DNA of 64,000 bases from an uncultured Clostridia bacterium (lineage in GTDB: Bacteria > Bacillota > Clostridia > Christensenellales > UBA1242). Below are positions 42,538 to 51,676 of this stretch, in pieces. Every line of letters starts with the position of its first letter. Position 1 is the stretch's first letter. The notes below the pieces were generated by a model. That model searched no databases, was not told the DNA's origin, and worked only from the letters and a program-made list of their open reading frames with translations. The stretch spans positions 1-64,000 of the forward strand of contig CAKVHQ010000001.1 of NCBI GenBank assembly GCA_934749845.1, in the 5' to 3' direction. The position numbers and the translations under genes are program-made.

Positions 42538-42566
42538 AAAACTCTGTTTAGCACAGAGTTTTTTTA
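42536..42566. terminator. Bidirectional terminator of cvpA and the SipW/TasA operon
   Basis: Stem AAAAACTCTGT/ACAGAGTTTTT, five-base loop, with A and T runs, between convergent genes at 42537 and 42583. Confidence 0.9.
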
Positions 42567-42582
42567 TAATCAATAAGTGTCA

Positions 42583-43266
42583 TTATGCATTAGGCCAATT
42601 TGATGGAGCAGTGCTGTTCCATGATTCATAGCCCTTGTTTGCCGATTGAATTGCTTCAATTTCGATTTGAACATATGCATTACTTAAATTATCTTGGGTT
42701 AAGTCTTTTGAGAAATGAATGTGCAAAGGAATGTATTGGCTAAGAACGCCACCATCAGCACCATTCAAAACAACCTCTTTATCACAATAGTATTTGCCAT
42801 CTGTTCCTGCTCTCCAATACGAGCCAAGAAAATCAGTTATATTGTCTTTATATGCTGAATTTGTGTTTGTCCAATATGTTGCTGTGTCGGCAACCTTAAT
42901 TGTTGCCAAACTGCTAATTGAGCCACCGTTATAAAACGAAAATTTTATTCTTAAATAATAGTTTTCGCTTCGGTTTTCGGTTGTGTTGGCTAGTTCCAAT
43001 GTTTTGTAAACATCATCTCTTGCAACTTCGTCGGCAGTGAGTGTAAATTTAAATACATTCCCCGCAATCGTTTCGCCATTATCAGTTTCCTTAATTGAAG
43101 GTTTAACCGAAATATAGCCAAATTTTAAAGTTATATCTTTAATGCTAGCAAATTTACTGTCCGTAAAGTATGCCATAGTAAAGTTAATAATTGATGAGAG
43201 CGCCAATAAAACAGCAATAATAATTATCGCCAAATTTTGATAACTTATTTTTTTGCTTGTTTTCAT
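42583..43266 (-). CDS. TasA/camelysin-like protein 2, SipW-type signal
   Basis: 227 residues; last gene of the operon. A basic start and a hydrophobic segment end in NFTMAYFTDSK, the classic SipW-dependent signal pattern (A-Y-F-T-D). The mature part contains WRAGTDGKYYCD and ends EIEAIQSANKG...WNSTAPSNW, the same terminal signature as the protein at 4954. SD AAAGGAGG. 13 bases downstream of the second TasA-like gene. By family it should be cleaved by a SipW-like peptidase and assemble outside the cell; fibre formation itself is inferred. Confidence 0.75.
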   Translation of the reverse strand: MKTSKKISYQNLAIIIIAVLLALSSIINFTMAYFTDSKFASIKDITLKFGYISVKPSIKETDNGETIAGNVFKFTLTADEVARDDVYKTLELANTTENRSENYYLRIKFSFYNGGSISSLATIKVADTATYWTNTNSAYKDNITDFLGSYWRAGTDGKYYCDKEVVLNGADGGVLSQYIPLHIHFSKDLTQDNLSNAYVQIEIEAIQSANKGYESWNSTAPSNWPNA

Positions 43267-43279
43267 CTGTCCCCCTCCT

Positions 43280-44107
43280 TTAACTTAATAAATCTCTTTG
43301 TGACTTAATGCTTTGCACCCAACTGTCTGGGGCGCGATGTGCATCGTTATCTGTCGTTGTCCACAATCCTTCAAAAGCAACGCCATTTTCTGTTCCGCCA
43401 AGTGTTTTATCGCTTATTGAAGCGGACTCTGCCGTCAACTTTATTTGTGCCACTTTTCCATCATAAGCGCTTCCACCAGAAAATGTAAATCCGCTTAAAG
43501 CAAGAATTGGCGAAGTTTGAGTTTCCAAATTTACAATATTGTTATAGTAGTAGTAAGTTGGGATTTTGCTTAAGTCAACCCCAAAAAGTTTTGCCAAGTC
43601 GGTTTCGCTAACATTTAGGCTTTCAAGTTCTGCAACTGTTTTGCCTGATTTTGCAGAAATATATTCTAGTGTTGCCATTGAACTAGCTTCGCCTCTTACC
43701 CAACTGCCTTCTCCAGCATAAGTTGGAGTTAAAACGCCAAGGCTTTGTTTTGTAAGTTCGCTATCAATAACAAACTTTCCGTCTACCATTGTTCCCCATT
43801 GAACATTAACCATGAATCTAACAAGTTCATATTTAATGTTGTTTTTGTTTGAAGGAAATTGAATGTAAATTTCGCTAGAATCGTCAGCCGAACTCCAAGT
43901 TAAGGAGTTATCTGCAATTTCTGTATATGTACTTCCATTTTTCTTTACTAAAACTGGTTGAACCACTGGCTTTTCTAAATCTCCTTTTATAGTTTGATAG
44001 TCGGTGAACCAAGCACCAGTGAAAGATAAAACGCTAACAAAAATGGTCAACGCACATAGCATGACAGTCAAATATCTATATAAACTATTATTTGAACGCT
44101 TTTCCAT
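43280..44107 (-). CDS. TasA/camelysin-like protein 1, SipW-type signal
   Basis: 275 residues. Hydrophobic segment at about 11-29 followed by SFTGAWFTDYQT, again the A-[aromatic]-F-T-D signal. The extracellular part is larger than its neighbour's and contains WVRGEASS and TYYYYNNIVN. It ends TTTDNDAHRAPDSWVQS, a diverged form of the shared tail. SD AGGAG. Eight bases after the peptidase gene and 13 before the other TasA-like gene: one operon. Major or minor fibre subunit, or an anchor; the sequence cannot say which. Confidence 0.72.
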   Translation of the reverse strand: MEKRSNNSLYRYLTVMLCALTIFVSVLSFTGAWFTDYQTIKGDLEKPVVQPVLVKKNGSTYTEIADNSLTWSSADDSSEIYIQFPSNKNNIKYELVRFMVNVQWGTMVDGKFVIDSELTKQSLGVLTPTYAGEGSWVRGEASSMATLEYISAKSGKTVAELESLNVSETDLAKLFGVDLSKIPTYYYYNNIVNLETQTSPILALSGFTFSGGSAYDGKVAQIKLTAESASISDKTLGGTENGVAFEGLWTTTDNDAHRAPDSWVQSIKSQRDLLS

Positions 44108-44115
44108 TTTTGCTC

Positions 44116-44766
44116 CTAATATGCTCTTTCGTAATCAGTTTCAAATTTAGTAAATCTAACACCTATATAGAAAATTATAGCATAAACAATTATTTGTAAA
44201 AAATTATTTCGCAAGAAAAATAAAAATTTGCCTAAATTTGAAAATGAATAAATAACTTTTCCTAAAAGTTGAGAGTAATTAACCTTATCCAAAAGTGGAC
44301 CACTTGTATAGTAGGCATCATCGCCTTGATTTTCGGGTAATTGTTTCCATTCATCGTAACCCTTTTTAACATCCGCAATAGAATTTGGATTTGTAAGCAT
44401 TGTTAAAATTTGGCATCTTGAATCAACTGTTCTTTCAAATTTCATACCACAATGTTCAAAACGAACAGTCGAACCTGCCTCGATATACTCGCCTTTTGGT
44501 GCGATGTAAACAATTTGGTGAGTTGTGTATTGAACTTTTCCGCTATCACTAGTTTTAAATGTTATGTAATCGCCCACCTTTAGTTCATCATACGAGCAAT
44601 GATAATCCAAAACCATACTATATTTGGATATTTTTGGCTCAGAACTATCGCCCACTACCAGGCTAGCCCTAAAGCCAAAAATATATCCAAACACTAGCAT
44701 GAAAATGAATGCAAATAGAAGACACTTTAATATTGTTCCAATGATCCATGAAGCTGTCTTTTTCAT
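44116..44766 (-). CDS. SipW-like (ER/archaeal-type) signal peptidase I
   Basis: About 216 residues from the ATG at 44766 (SD AAAGGAG). A membrane segment (about 10-32) leads to VVGDSSEPKISKYSMVLDY, equivalent to the SGSMEP box, with the likely catalytic Ser41. The second catalytic residue is His83 in QYTTHQIVYIA, as in SipW and SEC11-type enzymes, not the lysine of ordinary bacterial peptidases. A C-terminal membrane segment (about 185-205) follows. It stands ten bases after the giant gene and eight before the TasA-like genes, so it should process their signals, and perhaps those at 4.9 kb. Confidence 0.78.
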   Translation of the reverse strand: MKKTASWIIGTILKCLLFAFIFMLVFGYIFGFRASLVVGDSSEPKISKYSMVLDYHCSYDELKVGDYITFKTSDSGKVQYTTHQIVYIAPKGEYIEAGSTVRFEHCGMKFERTVDSRCQILTMLTNPNSIADVKKGYDEWKQLPENQGDDAYYTSGPLLDKVNYSQLLGKVIYSFSNLGKFLFFLRNNFLQIIVYAIIFYIGVRFTKFETDYERAY

Positions 44767-44776
44767 ACATTCTCCT

Positions 44777-47700
44777 TTAATGTTCTCCAACAGTAAGTCC
44801 AAAACTATTTCTTACTGCCACTTTTAATTGTTCTAAATTATAACCCGTTTTTGTTTTGCTGTATTCAACAACATTTCCAAATTGTGATATGTTGTTTCCC
44901 ATATTCTTAACCATAGAATCACTTAAAATGTAAACACGATAGCCACTGTCAACATCCATATATAGCGATTTGTTTTCGCCCATAATTGTGCCGACATTAG
45001 CAATAGCAGATGTTCCGCTTAATTCGTATGCAACATTAGAGATTGTATAGCAATTTTGTACGTTTGATGCTTCTCTGTTGTAAGCAACTAAACCACCAAC
45101 GAATACATCAATATTTATTGTTGTTAGACCAAAGATTTGAGTTTTTGAAGCAATTAAGTCATCACTAGAATAATCTCTGTTCGAGTTATCGTTAAAGCAA
45201 TAACTAATTGTGCCACGGCTGTTATAAGCAACCACACCGCCAGCATAAGCGCCTTGTGAAACTTTGTTTGCGCTTCTTGATTGAGCAAACACATTTCCAA
45301 AGTTTCCACAATAAGAAATTGAAGATGTGTTCAATCCGCAAATTCCGCCAGACATGTTGGAGAAGATTTGAGTTTTTGATGTTCCAGTTCCGCCAACATA
45401 GCCATAGTTATAGCAATAACTAATTGTTCCGCTGTTTTCGCCAGCAATACCGCCACTTCTAACTTCAGCATAGTCGTTTCTTGGTGCAATTAAAGCATAA
45501 GATTCACAATTTGTGATAGTTCCAAGATTGTATCCGCAAATTCCACCCACTCTTGAATAATATTGGTCTGTTGTTGCGTATGGGCTGATTGAACTTGTGC
45601 CGTCGTAAACATACTGTCCGTTTTCTTGCTTGCAACCAACTTTTACATTGATAATTTGTCCTTCGTTTTTGCCAACAATTCCGCCAACATTGCTTCCGTT
45701 AGTGATAATTATATTTTGTACAATTACATTTTTAATAATTCCTGATTTTCCAACATAGTCGAAAATCGAACTATTTTCAGCAACATAAGATAAGGTTATG
45801 TTATAGAGCATTTTACCGTTGCCGTTAAATGAACCAGTAAATTGCTCGATTTCGCTTCCTATTGGATAGATAACTGAATTTGCAAAATTTATTCCTTGTG
45901 AAAGCGAGTCGTTTTTAGATAATGCATAGTGTGCTGTTAAGTTATATCTAATATAGTTAAATGTTGAAACTGAATCAACTATGAATGGGTCATCTTCTGT
46001 TCCAATTCCGCCACTAAACAAGTTGTAGTTATATGCATTTGTGTAGTCAATTTCTGGCGATTTTATTGTTGTAATATCACTGCCAGAGCCAATAATTAAG
46101 GTAGAAATAACTTTAAATCTATAGTATCCCTTTTGAGTTACATAAGCATGACAGTTGGAGGTTGTGATTTCTGTTCTATCTTCTCCCCAATTATCTTCTG
46201 TGATGCTGTTGATGTCTGTTATTCCAAGTTTGTTTGCTTTTTCAAGACTTATGAATTGATAAATTAGAACATAGTTTGATTGATTATCGCCAACTTTAAC
46301 TTCATTCCATTTTACTTTTCCTGTAAAGTTATTGTTTTCGTCTATAACAACTTCCATTGTTGGAGTTTCTGGAATAATGATTGATAATGGCTCGCAGAAT
46401 TGAGAATCAATAAATTTATCTTGTCCTAAATATTTAACGCTAAATTGAATTTCTGCTCCACTTGTTAATGGAATATTTTCAATTTGTTTTGGAATGTTGT
46501 AGCAAACTTTATTACCTTCAAGTGATTGATTATCAAGGGTTAAACTTATCTCTTGAACTTTTTCCTTGATTGTGATTTTAAGTTTTAATTGATATTTTGG
46601 TTCGTCGTATCCAGATTTATTTAACGCATCAAAAGTAAATTTACCCAAGTATTCTTCTTCACTTGTATATTCTATTTTTGAGTTTGTTGGAGCGTTAAGT
46701 TTTTCAATAGTATAAACTTCGGTTGGTGTTCCACAAATATTTCCAACGCTAAACGAGTTAGATGTGTCGCCGATAGTTTGCAAGTAAACATTATATGTTC
46801 CTGCTGGGTATTTTTCGCCGTCAAAATCAAAACTGTTTTGGCTGTTTGACAAGATAATTGGTTCATTATACACACTGCTACTGCTTGATTTAATATATAA
46901 TGCCAAGCCGTTTGGTGCGTCGCCAGAAGCAGTTATTGCTTGCCATGTTAATTTGCCTGCGCTAATTTTAACATTTTTTGGAGTTACTAATTTTCTAAAT
47001 GTTTTAACTGTTGAGAAGTTACTATTTAAGTAAGTTCTATTTGTTCCAATAGACTTGATTTTTATTGAATAATCTCCGTTGCCAAGAGTTATTTTTTCGC
47101 CTGTGATTGTTGTTAATTCTCCACTAATATCAAATGAGGTTACCCCTTCTGGCATTTTAACTTCGTAATTATAACTTGAGCCAGAAATTTGAATTTGATA
47201 AGTGTTTGCGTTTTCAATATAATTCCAATTTAAAATTCCATCTTTTAAGTAAAGTGTTGGACTATCAAGTTTTGTTACTTCGCTTGGAGTAATTTCATTT
47301 GAAATTTCACTGTTGATATATTTTGTTCCACCCATTGCTTGCAAGTTAAATGAATATTTTCCTGCGCCAAATTTTTCGGCAAGTTCGTATTCAAAGTAAG
47401 AGCCTAATTTGTCAATAGTGATATTTTCCTTATCCACTTTGCTATTGTGACTTACGAGAAGTTGGAAGTATTCTGGAGTGCTATCACAATCGAAATTCAA
47501 TAATCCTTCGTTAACATGCAAGTTTGTTGGTGTTTCAAGTTTAATAAAACTACCATAATCTTTTTCGCTTAAAGCACTTATATAAATCTTGTTGTTATAG
47601 TTAGAACTTGTGTTTCCTAGAACTTGAACTTTTATGTTATATTCGCCAGCAGTGAACTTACGATTATTGTTAAGTGTCATGCCATATTCATTTAAATTTC

Positions 47701-50700
47701 CACTTAAAATGGTAGTAAATTCTTCGCCATCTTTAGTGAAGATGAATTTATAACTAACCGCATTTGGATTTTTTGCCCAACTAAGCACACCATTGCTTAT
47801 TGAGAGTTCGATGTCGTTTAAGATGTTGATTGAAAGCTCGTCGCAATAGTCACTGTAAATATAGTTGTTTGTTGTTGTAACGCTTCTTACTTTCGCAATG
47901 TACGTTCCGTTTGTTATGCCCTTAGTTACAAGATAATTTTGAGTAAAGTTAAATTTTGTGTTTGTGCCAACTGCAAAAATTTCACCTTCACTGTCTAACT
48001 TTCCAGCTTCCTTAATTAAAACTTCATATCCGCTAACATTTGAGTTTAACGAACGAGTCCAACTTAACATATAATTGGAAGCAGTCAAGTCGTCATTTAG
48101 CTCATAATCCATTCTAAAGCCATATGGGGTTTCAAGTTTAGTAAATTCAATATAATCACTGTAATCAGCAATTAAGTCAGTTTGGTGTCCCCAGTTGCCT
48201 ATAACTGGTAAATCTTCTTGATAGATATTTATTGGCAAGGTTAAAATTCTAATTTTGTATGTTCCATCAATAAATTTGATAGGGTCGGTTGCGTTTATAT
48301 CAAATTCTCTTATGTCGTTAAAGTTTACTGATTTAACCTTATTAACTTCGGCAAAAGTAGTTTCATCAACTCCATTACTTAAAATTTTAGAGAAATTATA
48401 AGGAGAATATAAGTTTCCGTTAATTTCTACTGCATAAACTACTCTTAAATTTTTTGGGAAATTTGTGATTGCCCCTGTTATTGCATCATTTGCTTTGTTA
48501 TAATCCGAACTCCAAGAAATTGTGCCATCATTACTTACTTTTAAATTTGTGGCTTTTTTTAGTTTTTCAAATTCAATTGACTCGCTATATCCACTATCTA
48601 TAATTTCTTTTGAATTGCCATAAGCCTCAATAGAAATTTTATATTTCCCGGCTTCGTTTGGAAGTTCAAATGTGTTTACATTTTTTACATCAAGTTCAAT
48701 AACTTGCCCATTTTTCTCTGCTTTAAGGTTATATCCCATAGCCTTAACGATTCCAACTGATGAAGTGTCCCAAGTTAAATAGCCAAGCATGTCGTTAATA
48801 TTAAAAATGTTATCATTTATAGCACTAGTTGCCTTTAGTGTTGGCTTTGAAAGTTTGTAGAAAACAAAGTTTGCAGAATATGGACTATTTAAAACTAGGT
48901 TATCGTTTATTCCACTTGTTGTTCCAATAATTCTAACCCTAGCAGAATATTCTCCGCTTGATACATCATCCAAAGTAAAGTCTTTTGAATGGTTTGTTCC
49001 CATATCTAAAACTTTGTTGAATGATTCAACATCTTTATTGTTACTTGAAAAAGATAACTCTAATTGGAAATATGAACCTTTATATGCTTCGTTTAATTCG
49101 TCCCACGACAAAATGCCTTTTTCAAGTTTTAAATTTGATGGGGCTTGTGCGTTTGTAACAACTAATACATTTGAAAGTTCGCTTGTTATATGTTCGTTAT
49201 CTTGACCATAAACCCTTGCACTAATTTCGGTTTGAGTTGCATTTATATTTTTTCTGCTTTCCAAAACTGAGCCACCTGCTGTGTCATCAGCTGAAAAACT
49301 TACTTCGCCATTTTCAAGTTTTACGACCGGTGCAGAATATTTTGTTACAGTTAAAACAGAAGAAAAGTTTGAATCACATGTGCCAACGGTGTATTTATCG
49401 CCACTTTTTGATGCGTTTCCACCAAGTGCTTTAACCTTTACGCTATATGTTCCAGCATCATATCCATCAAAAGTGAATTGATTAAGTTTCTCAACATTTT
49501 GGTCTGTTCCGTTAATTGAAAGAACATAACTTGAGAAATCTTGATTACTTTCCATTTCCCAGTTAAGCACACCATTTTGAACATAAACCACTGGAGATGA
49601 AAGTTTAACACCATAGCCAAGTTTAGATTTATCGCTTGTTAATGTTTTTTTAGTGCTATCGCCAACTGCCGTAACTTTGAACGAAAATTCCATTGCCTCC
49701 ATATCGGCAGGAAGTGTGAAACTATTTGTATAAACTGTTTCTAAAATTGTTTGTTCACCAAAAAATTCAATATTGTAACTAGATGCATTAGGATTTGCAT
49801 TCCAACTTAACACATTATTGCTTAAACTAAAAGATGTTAAATCTGGTGCTTCTAGTTTAGAAACTGTAATTGGCAATGTAAATTCGCTGTCGACAGTGTT
49901 TTCAGCATCACTTACGCTTGCAATTTTGATAATATAATCTCCGCTAAACTTATCGCCAGAAAAATCAAAAGTTACTTTATTGTTTTCTTGTGTTGGTTGG
50001 TCTATGTAAAAGTATGGATTTACGCTTTTATCTGTATTATAAAAATCGTCTGTGTAAAGCTTGCCGTTAAACATGCCCATGAAAATTAAGTGATAAGAAA
50101 CTGCGTTTGCATCTCTATCCCATGTTACCATTCCATCTTCAACTCTTAAATTAGTTGGAGTGGCAAGTTTTCTTACTGTTTTTGAAGCGGAAAAATCACT
50201 TGATATTGTGTTAATTCCATCACCGATTGCTCTTATTTTATATGTGTGATTACCCACAGCTATGTTTTCAGGCAAAGCATAGTGATTTTGTGCTGTGCTT
50301 GCAATCACATTTTCTTGACCATCAACAATTTCAACAATCTCGTAACCCTTTGTAAGTTGTTCGGTTAGGCTTGGAGTGTCCCAATAAAAGATTTTGCTAA
50401 AAACAAAATTTTCTGGAGCAGAAAGTTTTGTTACTTTAATTTCAACTGGTTTTGAATCGAAAACATAGCATGTAACATTACCTTCGCTGTCAGTTATATT
50501 TTCGCCAATGGCTCTAATAGAAAAAGTGTAAGTTCCTTTGTTAACAAAATCGTAGTTAAAACTTGTTACGCTTGAATCTACAATTTCTTCCCTCAAAACA
50601 CCAATTTTATATTTATATGAACTTGCACTTTCAACTTTGTCCCACGAGAATGTTCCGTTTTGATGTTTAAAATTTTGAACGCTGTTTAAAACTTTGAATG

Positions 50701-51343
50701 TGTAGGAATTTGAATAGTCAGAGTCCTTACCGCTAATAATTGAATTTGCCTTAACTTGAGCATCTATTGTTTCGTCAACAATATTTGTTTCGTAAAAGTT
50801 ATCTGTGCAATATATTTCACTGCCATTTAGTTTTAAGGTGTAACCGTCAAAACCTTCATCAACTGTGTGGGTTGAAGCGTCCCATTCAATTCGGTTTGTT
50901 TCTGTGTTATATTTTAAATTTGTGGGAGATTGGAGTTTTGCCAAAGATTTTTTTTCAACTTTAACTTGGCATTTTGTTTGAACCTTAACATTGCCTTTCA
51001 TTCTTATGCCAATAGTTGTTTGTTTGCTTGTGCCTTCAAAATCTTTTGCTTTAATAACAAAAGTGTCGCCTGTTCGTTGCTTTGGAGAAATTTCAATTAG
51101 CGAATTATCGTATTGAAAAAACTCAATGTCAATTTGAGTTGCATTTGCTGGCTCATACGAAATTTTTATTTCTTGACTTGAACTTTGCAAGTTATCTTCG
51201 TCCAAAACTAGCGAAATGCTTGGCTTATCGACCGTGATTTTTTCTACTAAAACTTTTTCAGTGTTGTCTGTGCAGGCACAAAAAACAATAGCCGACACAA
51301 TACAGCATAAAGTAAATGTTAAAATTTTGAGACACTTTTTCAT
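44777..51343 (-). CDS. Giant lipoprotein with Ig/FN3-like repeats and GLUG beta-helix domain
   Basis: About 2188 residues from the ATG at 51343 (SD AAGGAG); the upstream TTG is not needed. Layout: signal peptide with a lipobox-like VFCAC; an Ig-like (Big_2-like) domain at about 30-130; some seventeen FN3-like modules at about 135-1730, each opening KLxxPxNL, then a W/F strand (LSW, LTW, LNF) and closing with a GxYxIKVxxxG phrase; and a C-terminal right-handed beta-helix at about 1750-2120 with GLUG-type words (NVGGIVGKNEG, RVGGICGYNLG, SGGIAGENSG). No C-terminal anchor. First gene of the SipW/TasA operon. An adhesin or matrix scaffold by architecture; ligand unknown. Confidence 0.75.
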   Translation of the reverse strand: MKKCLKILTFTLCCIVSAIVFCACTDNTEKVLVEKITVDKPSISLVLDEDNLQSSSQEIKISYEPANATQIDIEFFQYDNSLIEISPKQRTGDTFVIKAKDFEGTSKQTTIGIRMKGNVKVQTKCQVKVEKKSLAKLQSPTNLKYNTETNRIEWDASTHTVDEGFDGYTLKLNGSEIYCTDNFYETNIVDETIDAQVKANSIISGKDSDYSNSYTFKVLNSVQNFKHQNGTFSWDKVESASSYKYKIGVLREEIVDSSVTSFNYDFVNKGTYTFSIRAIGENITDSEGNVTCYVFDSKPVEIKVTKLSAPENFVFSKIFYWDTPSLTEQLTKGYEIVEIVDGQENVIASTAQNHYALPENIAVGNHTYKIRAIGDGINTISSDFSASKTVRKLATPTNLRVEDGMVTWDRDANAVSYHLIFMGMFNGKLYTDDFYNTDKSVNPYFYIDQPTQENNKVTFDFSGDKFSGDYIIKIASVSDAENTVDSEFTLPITVSKLEAPDLTSFSLSNNVLSWNANPNASSYNIEFFGEQTILETVYTNSFTLPADMEAMEFSFKVTAVGDSTKKTLTSDKSKLGYGVKLSSPVVYVQNGVLNWEMESNQDFSSYVLSINGTDQNVEKLNQFTFDGYDAGTYSVKVKALGGNASKSGDKYTVGTCDSNFSSVLTVTKYSAPVVKLENGEVSFSADDTAGGSVLESRKNINATQTEISARVYGQDNEHITSELSNVLVVTNAQAPSNLKLEKGILSWDELNEAYKGSYFQLELSFSSNNKDVESFNKVLDMGTNHSKDFTLDDVSSGEYSARVRIIGTTSGINDNLVLNSPYSANFVFYKLSKPTLKATSAINDNIFNINDMLGYLTWDTSSVGIVKAMGYNLKAEKNGQVIELDVKNVNTFELPNEAGKYKISIEAYGNSKEIIDSGYSESIEFEKLKKATNLKVSNDGTISWSSDYNKANDAITGAITNFPKNLRVVYAVEINGNLYSPYNFSKILSNGVDETTFAEVNKVKSVNFNDIREFDINATDPIKFIDGTYKIRILTLPINIYQEDLPVIGNWGHQTDLIADYSDYIEFTKLETPYGFRMDYELNDDLTASNYMLSWTRSLNSNVSGYEVLIKEAGKLDSEGEIFAVGTNTKFNFTQNYLVTKGITNGTYIAKVRSVTTTNNYIYSDYCDELSINILNDIELSISNGVLSWAKNPNAVSYKFIFTKDGEEFTTILSGNLNEYGMTLNNNRKFTAGEYNIKVQVLGNTSSNYNNKIYISALSEKDYGSFIKLETPTNLHVNEGLLNFDCDSTPEYFQLLVSHNSKVDKENITIDKLGSYFEYELAEKFGAGKYSFNLQAMGGTKYINSEISNEITPSEVTKLDSPTLYLKDGILNWNYIENANTYQIQISGSSYNYEVKMPEGVTSFDISGELTTITGEKITLGNGDYSIKIKSIGTNRTYLNSNFSTVKTFRKLVTPKNVKISAGKLTWQAITASGDAPNGLALYIKSSSSSVYNEPIILSNSQNSFDFDGEKYPAGTYNVYLQTIGDTSNSFSVGNICGTPTEVYTIEKLNAPTNSKIEYTSEEEYLGKFTFDALNKSGYDEPKYQLKLKITIKEKVQEISLTLDNQSLEGNKVCYNIPKQIENIPLTSGAEIQFSVKYLGQDKFIDSQFCEPLSIIIPETPTMEVVIDENNNFTGKVKWNEVKVGDNQSNYVLIYQFISLEKANKLGITDINSITEDNWGEDRTEITTSNCHAYVTQKGYYRFKVISTLIIGSGSDITTIKSPEIDYTNAYNYNLFSGGIGTEDDPFIVDSVSTFNYIRYNLTAHYALSKNDSLSQGINFANSVIYPIGSEIEQFTGSFNGNGKMLYNITLSYVAENSSIFDYVGKSGIIKNVIVQNIIITNGSNVGGIVGKNEGQIINVKVGCKQENGQYVYDGTSSISPYATTDQYYSRVGGICGYNLGTITNCESYALIAPRNDYAEVRSGGIAGENSGTISYCYNYGYVGGTGTSKTQIFSNMSGGICGLNTSSISYCGNFGNVFAQSRSANKVSQGAYAGGVVAYNSRGTISYCFNDNSNRDYSSDDLIASKTQIFGLTTINIDVFVGGLVAYNREASNVQNCYTISNVAYELSGTSAIANVGTIMGENKSLYMDVDSGYRVYILSDSMVKNMGNNISQFGNVVEYSKTKTGYNLEQLKVAVRNSFGLTVGEH

Positions 51344-51375
51344 TAGCAAACTCCTTAGTTGTTAACTATATTGTT

Positions 51376-51404
51376 ATTTTAACACTATAAAATAAAATTA
51401 TCAA
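51376..51404 (-). promoter_or_regulatory. Sigma-A promoter of the SipW/TasA operon
   Basis: Minus strand TTGATA (51399-51404), 17-bp spacer, extended -10 TGTTAAAAT (TAAAAT at 51376-51381), 32 bases before the ATG. Confidence 0.6.
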
Positions 51405-51531
51405 AATAAAAACGAACTATTTTTCACTTATTATTATTTATAAATAATAACAGCTCTCTTGTTGATATTTAGTATTAACTTGCTATATGCTTGCCACTTG
51501 CATAAACTTTTGGCTAAACAGGAGTTCAACC

Positions 51532-51579
51532 ATGCAAGGACTACACAAACTATTATCAAATCTTAAGAAAAATAAATGA
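51532..51579 (+). CDS. Possible 15-residue small ORF
   Basis: ATG with AGGAG seven bases upstream and a promoter-like TTGATA (51462-51467), 16 bp, TATATG (51484-51489). It would encode MQGLHKLLSNLKKNK, a short, basic, amphipathic-looking peptide. It could equally be chance. A T-run follows. Confidence 0.22.
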   Translation: MQGLHKLLSNLKKNK

Positions 51580-51645
51580 TTTTTTTTAAAGACAACTAAA
51601 CTCTAGTTGCGTGGATAATTAAGCAAATTTACGCCTTTCATTCAA

Positions 51646-51674
51646 CAAAAAAGCAACCACACAGGTTGCCTTTT
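51646..51674 (-). terminator. Terminator after ychF
   Basis: Minus-strand stem GGCAACC/GGTTGCT, five-base loop, then six Ts. Confidence 0.82.
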
Positions 51675-51676
51675 AA

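Larger units (their letters stand above)
51344..51676. other. 333-base intergenic region between the giant gene and ychF
   Basis: Holds the giant operon's promoter near its left end, a possible 15-codon ORF in the middle, an AT-rich inverted repeat (TTATTATTTATAAATAATAA near 51430) and the ychF terminator at the right. No tRNA or known ncRNA was recognised. Confidence 0.6.

Noticed and set aside
44777..51343. Long opposite-strand and other-frame ORFs inside the giant gene and other genes
   Set aside because: They have no SD or promoter, have shadow-like composition and follow the codon pattern of the real gene.
44777..51343. DNA-level tandem repeat in the giant gene
   Set aside because: Modules are similar only at protein-motif level; no near-identical DNA repeats were seen.
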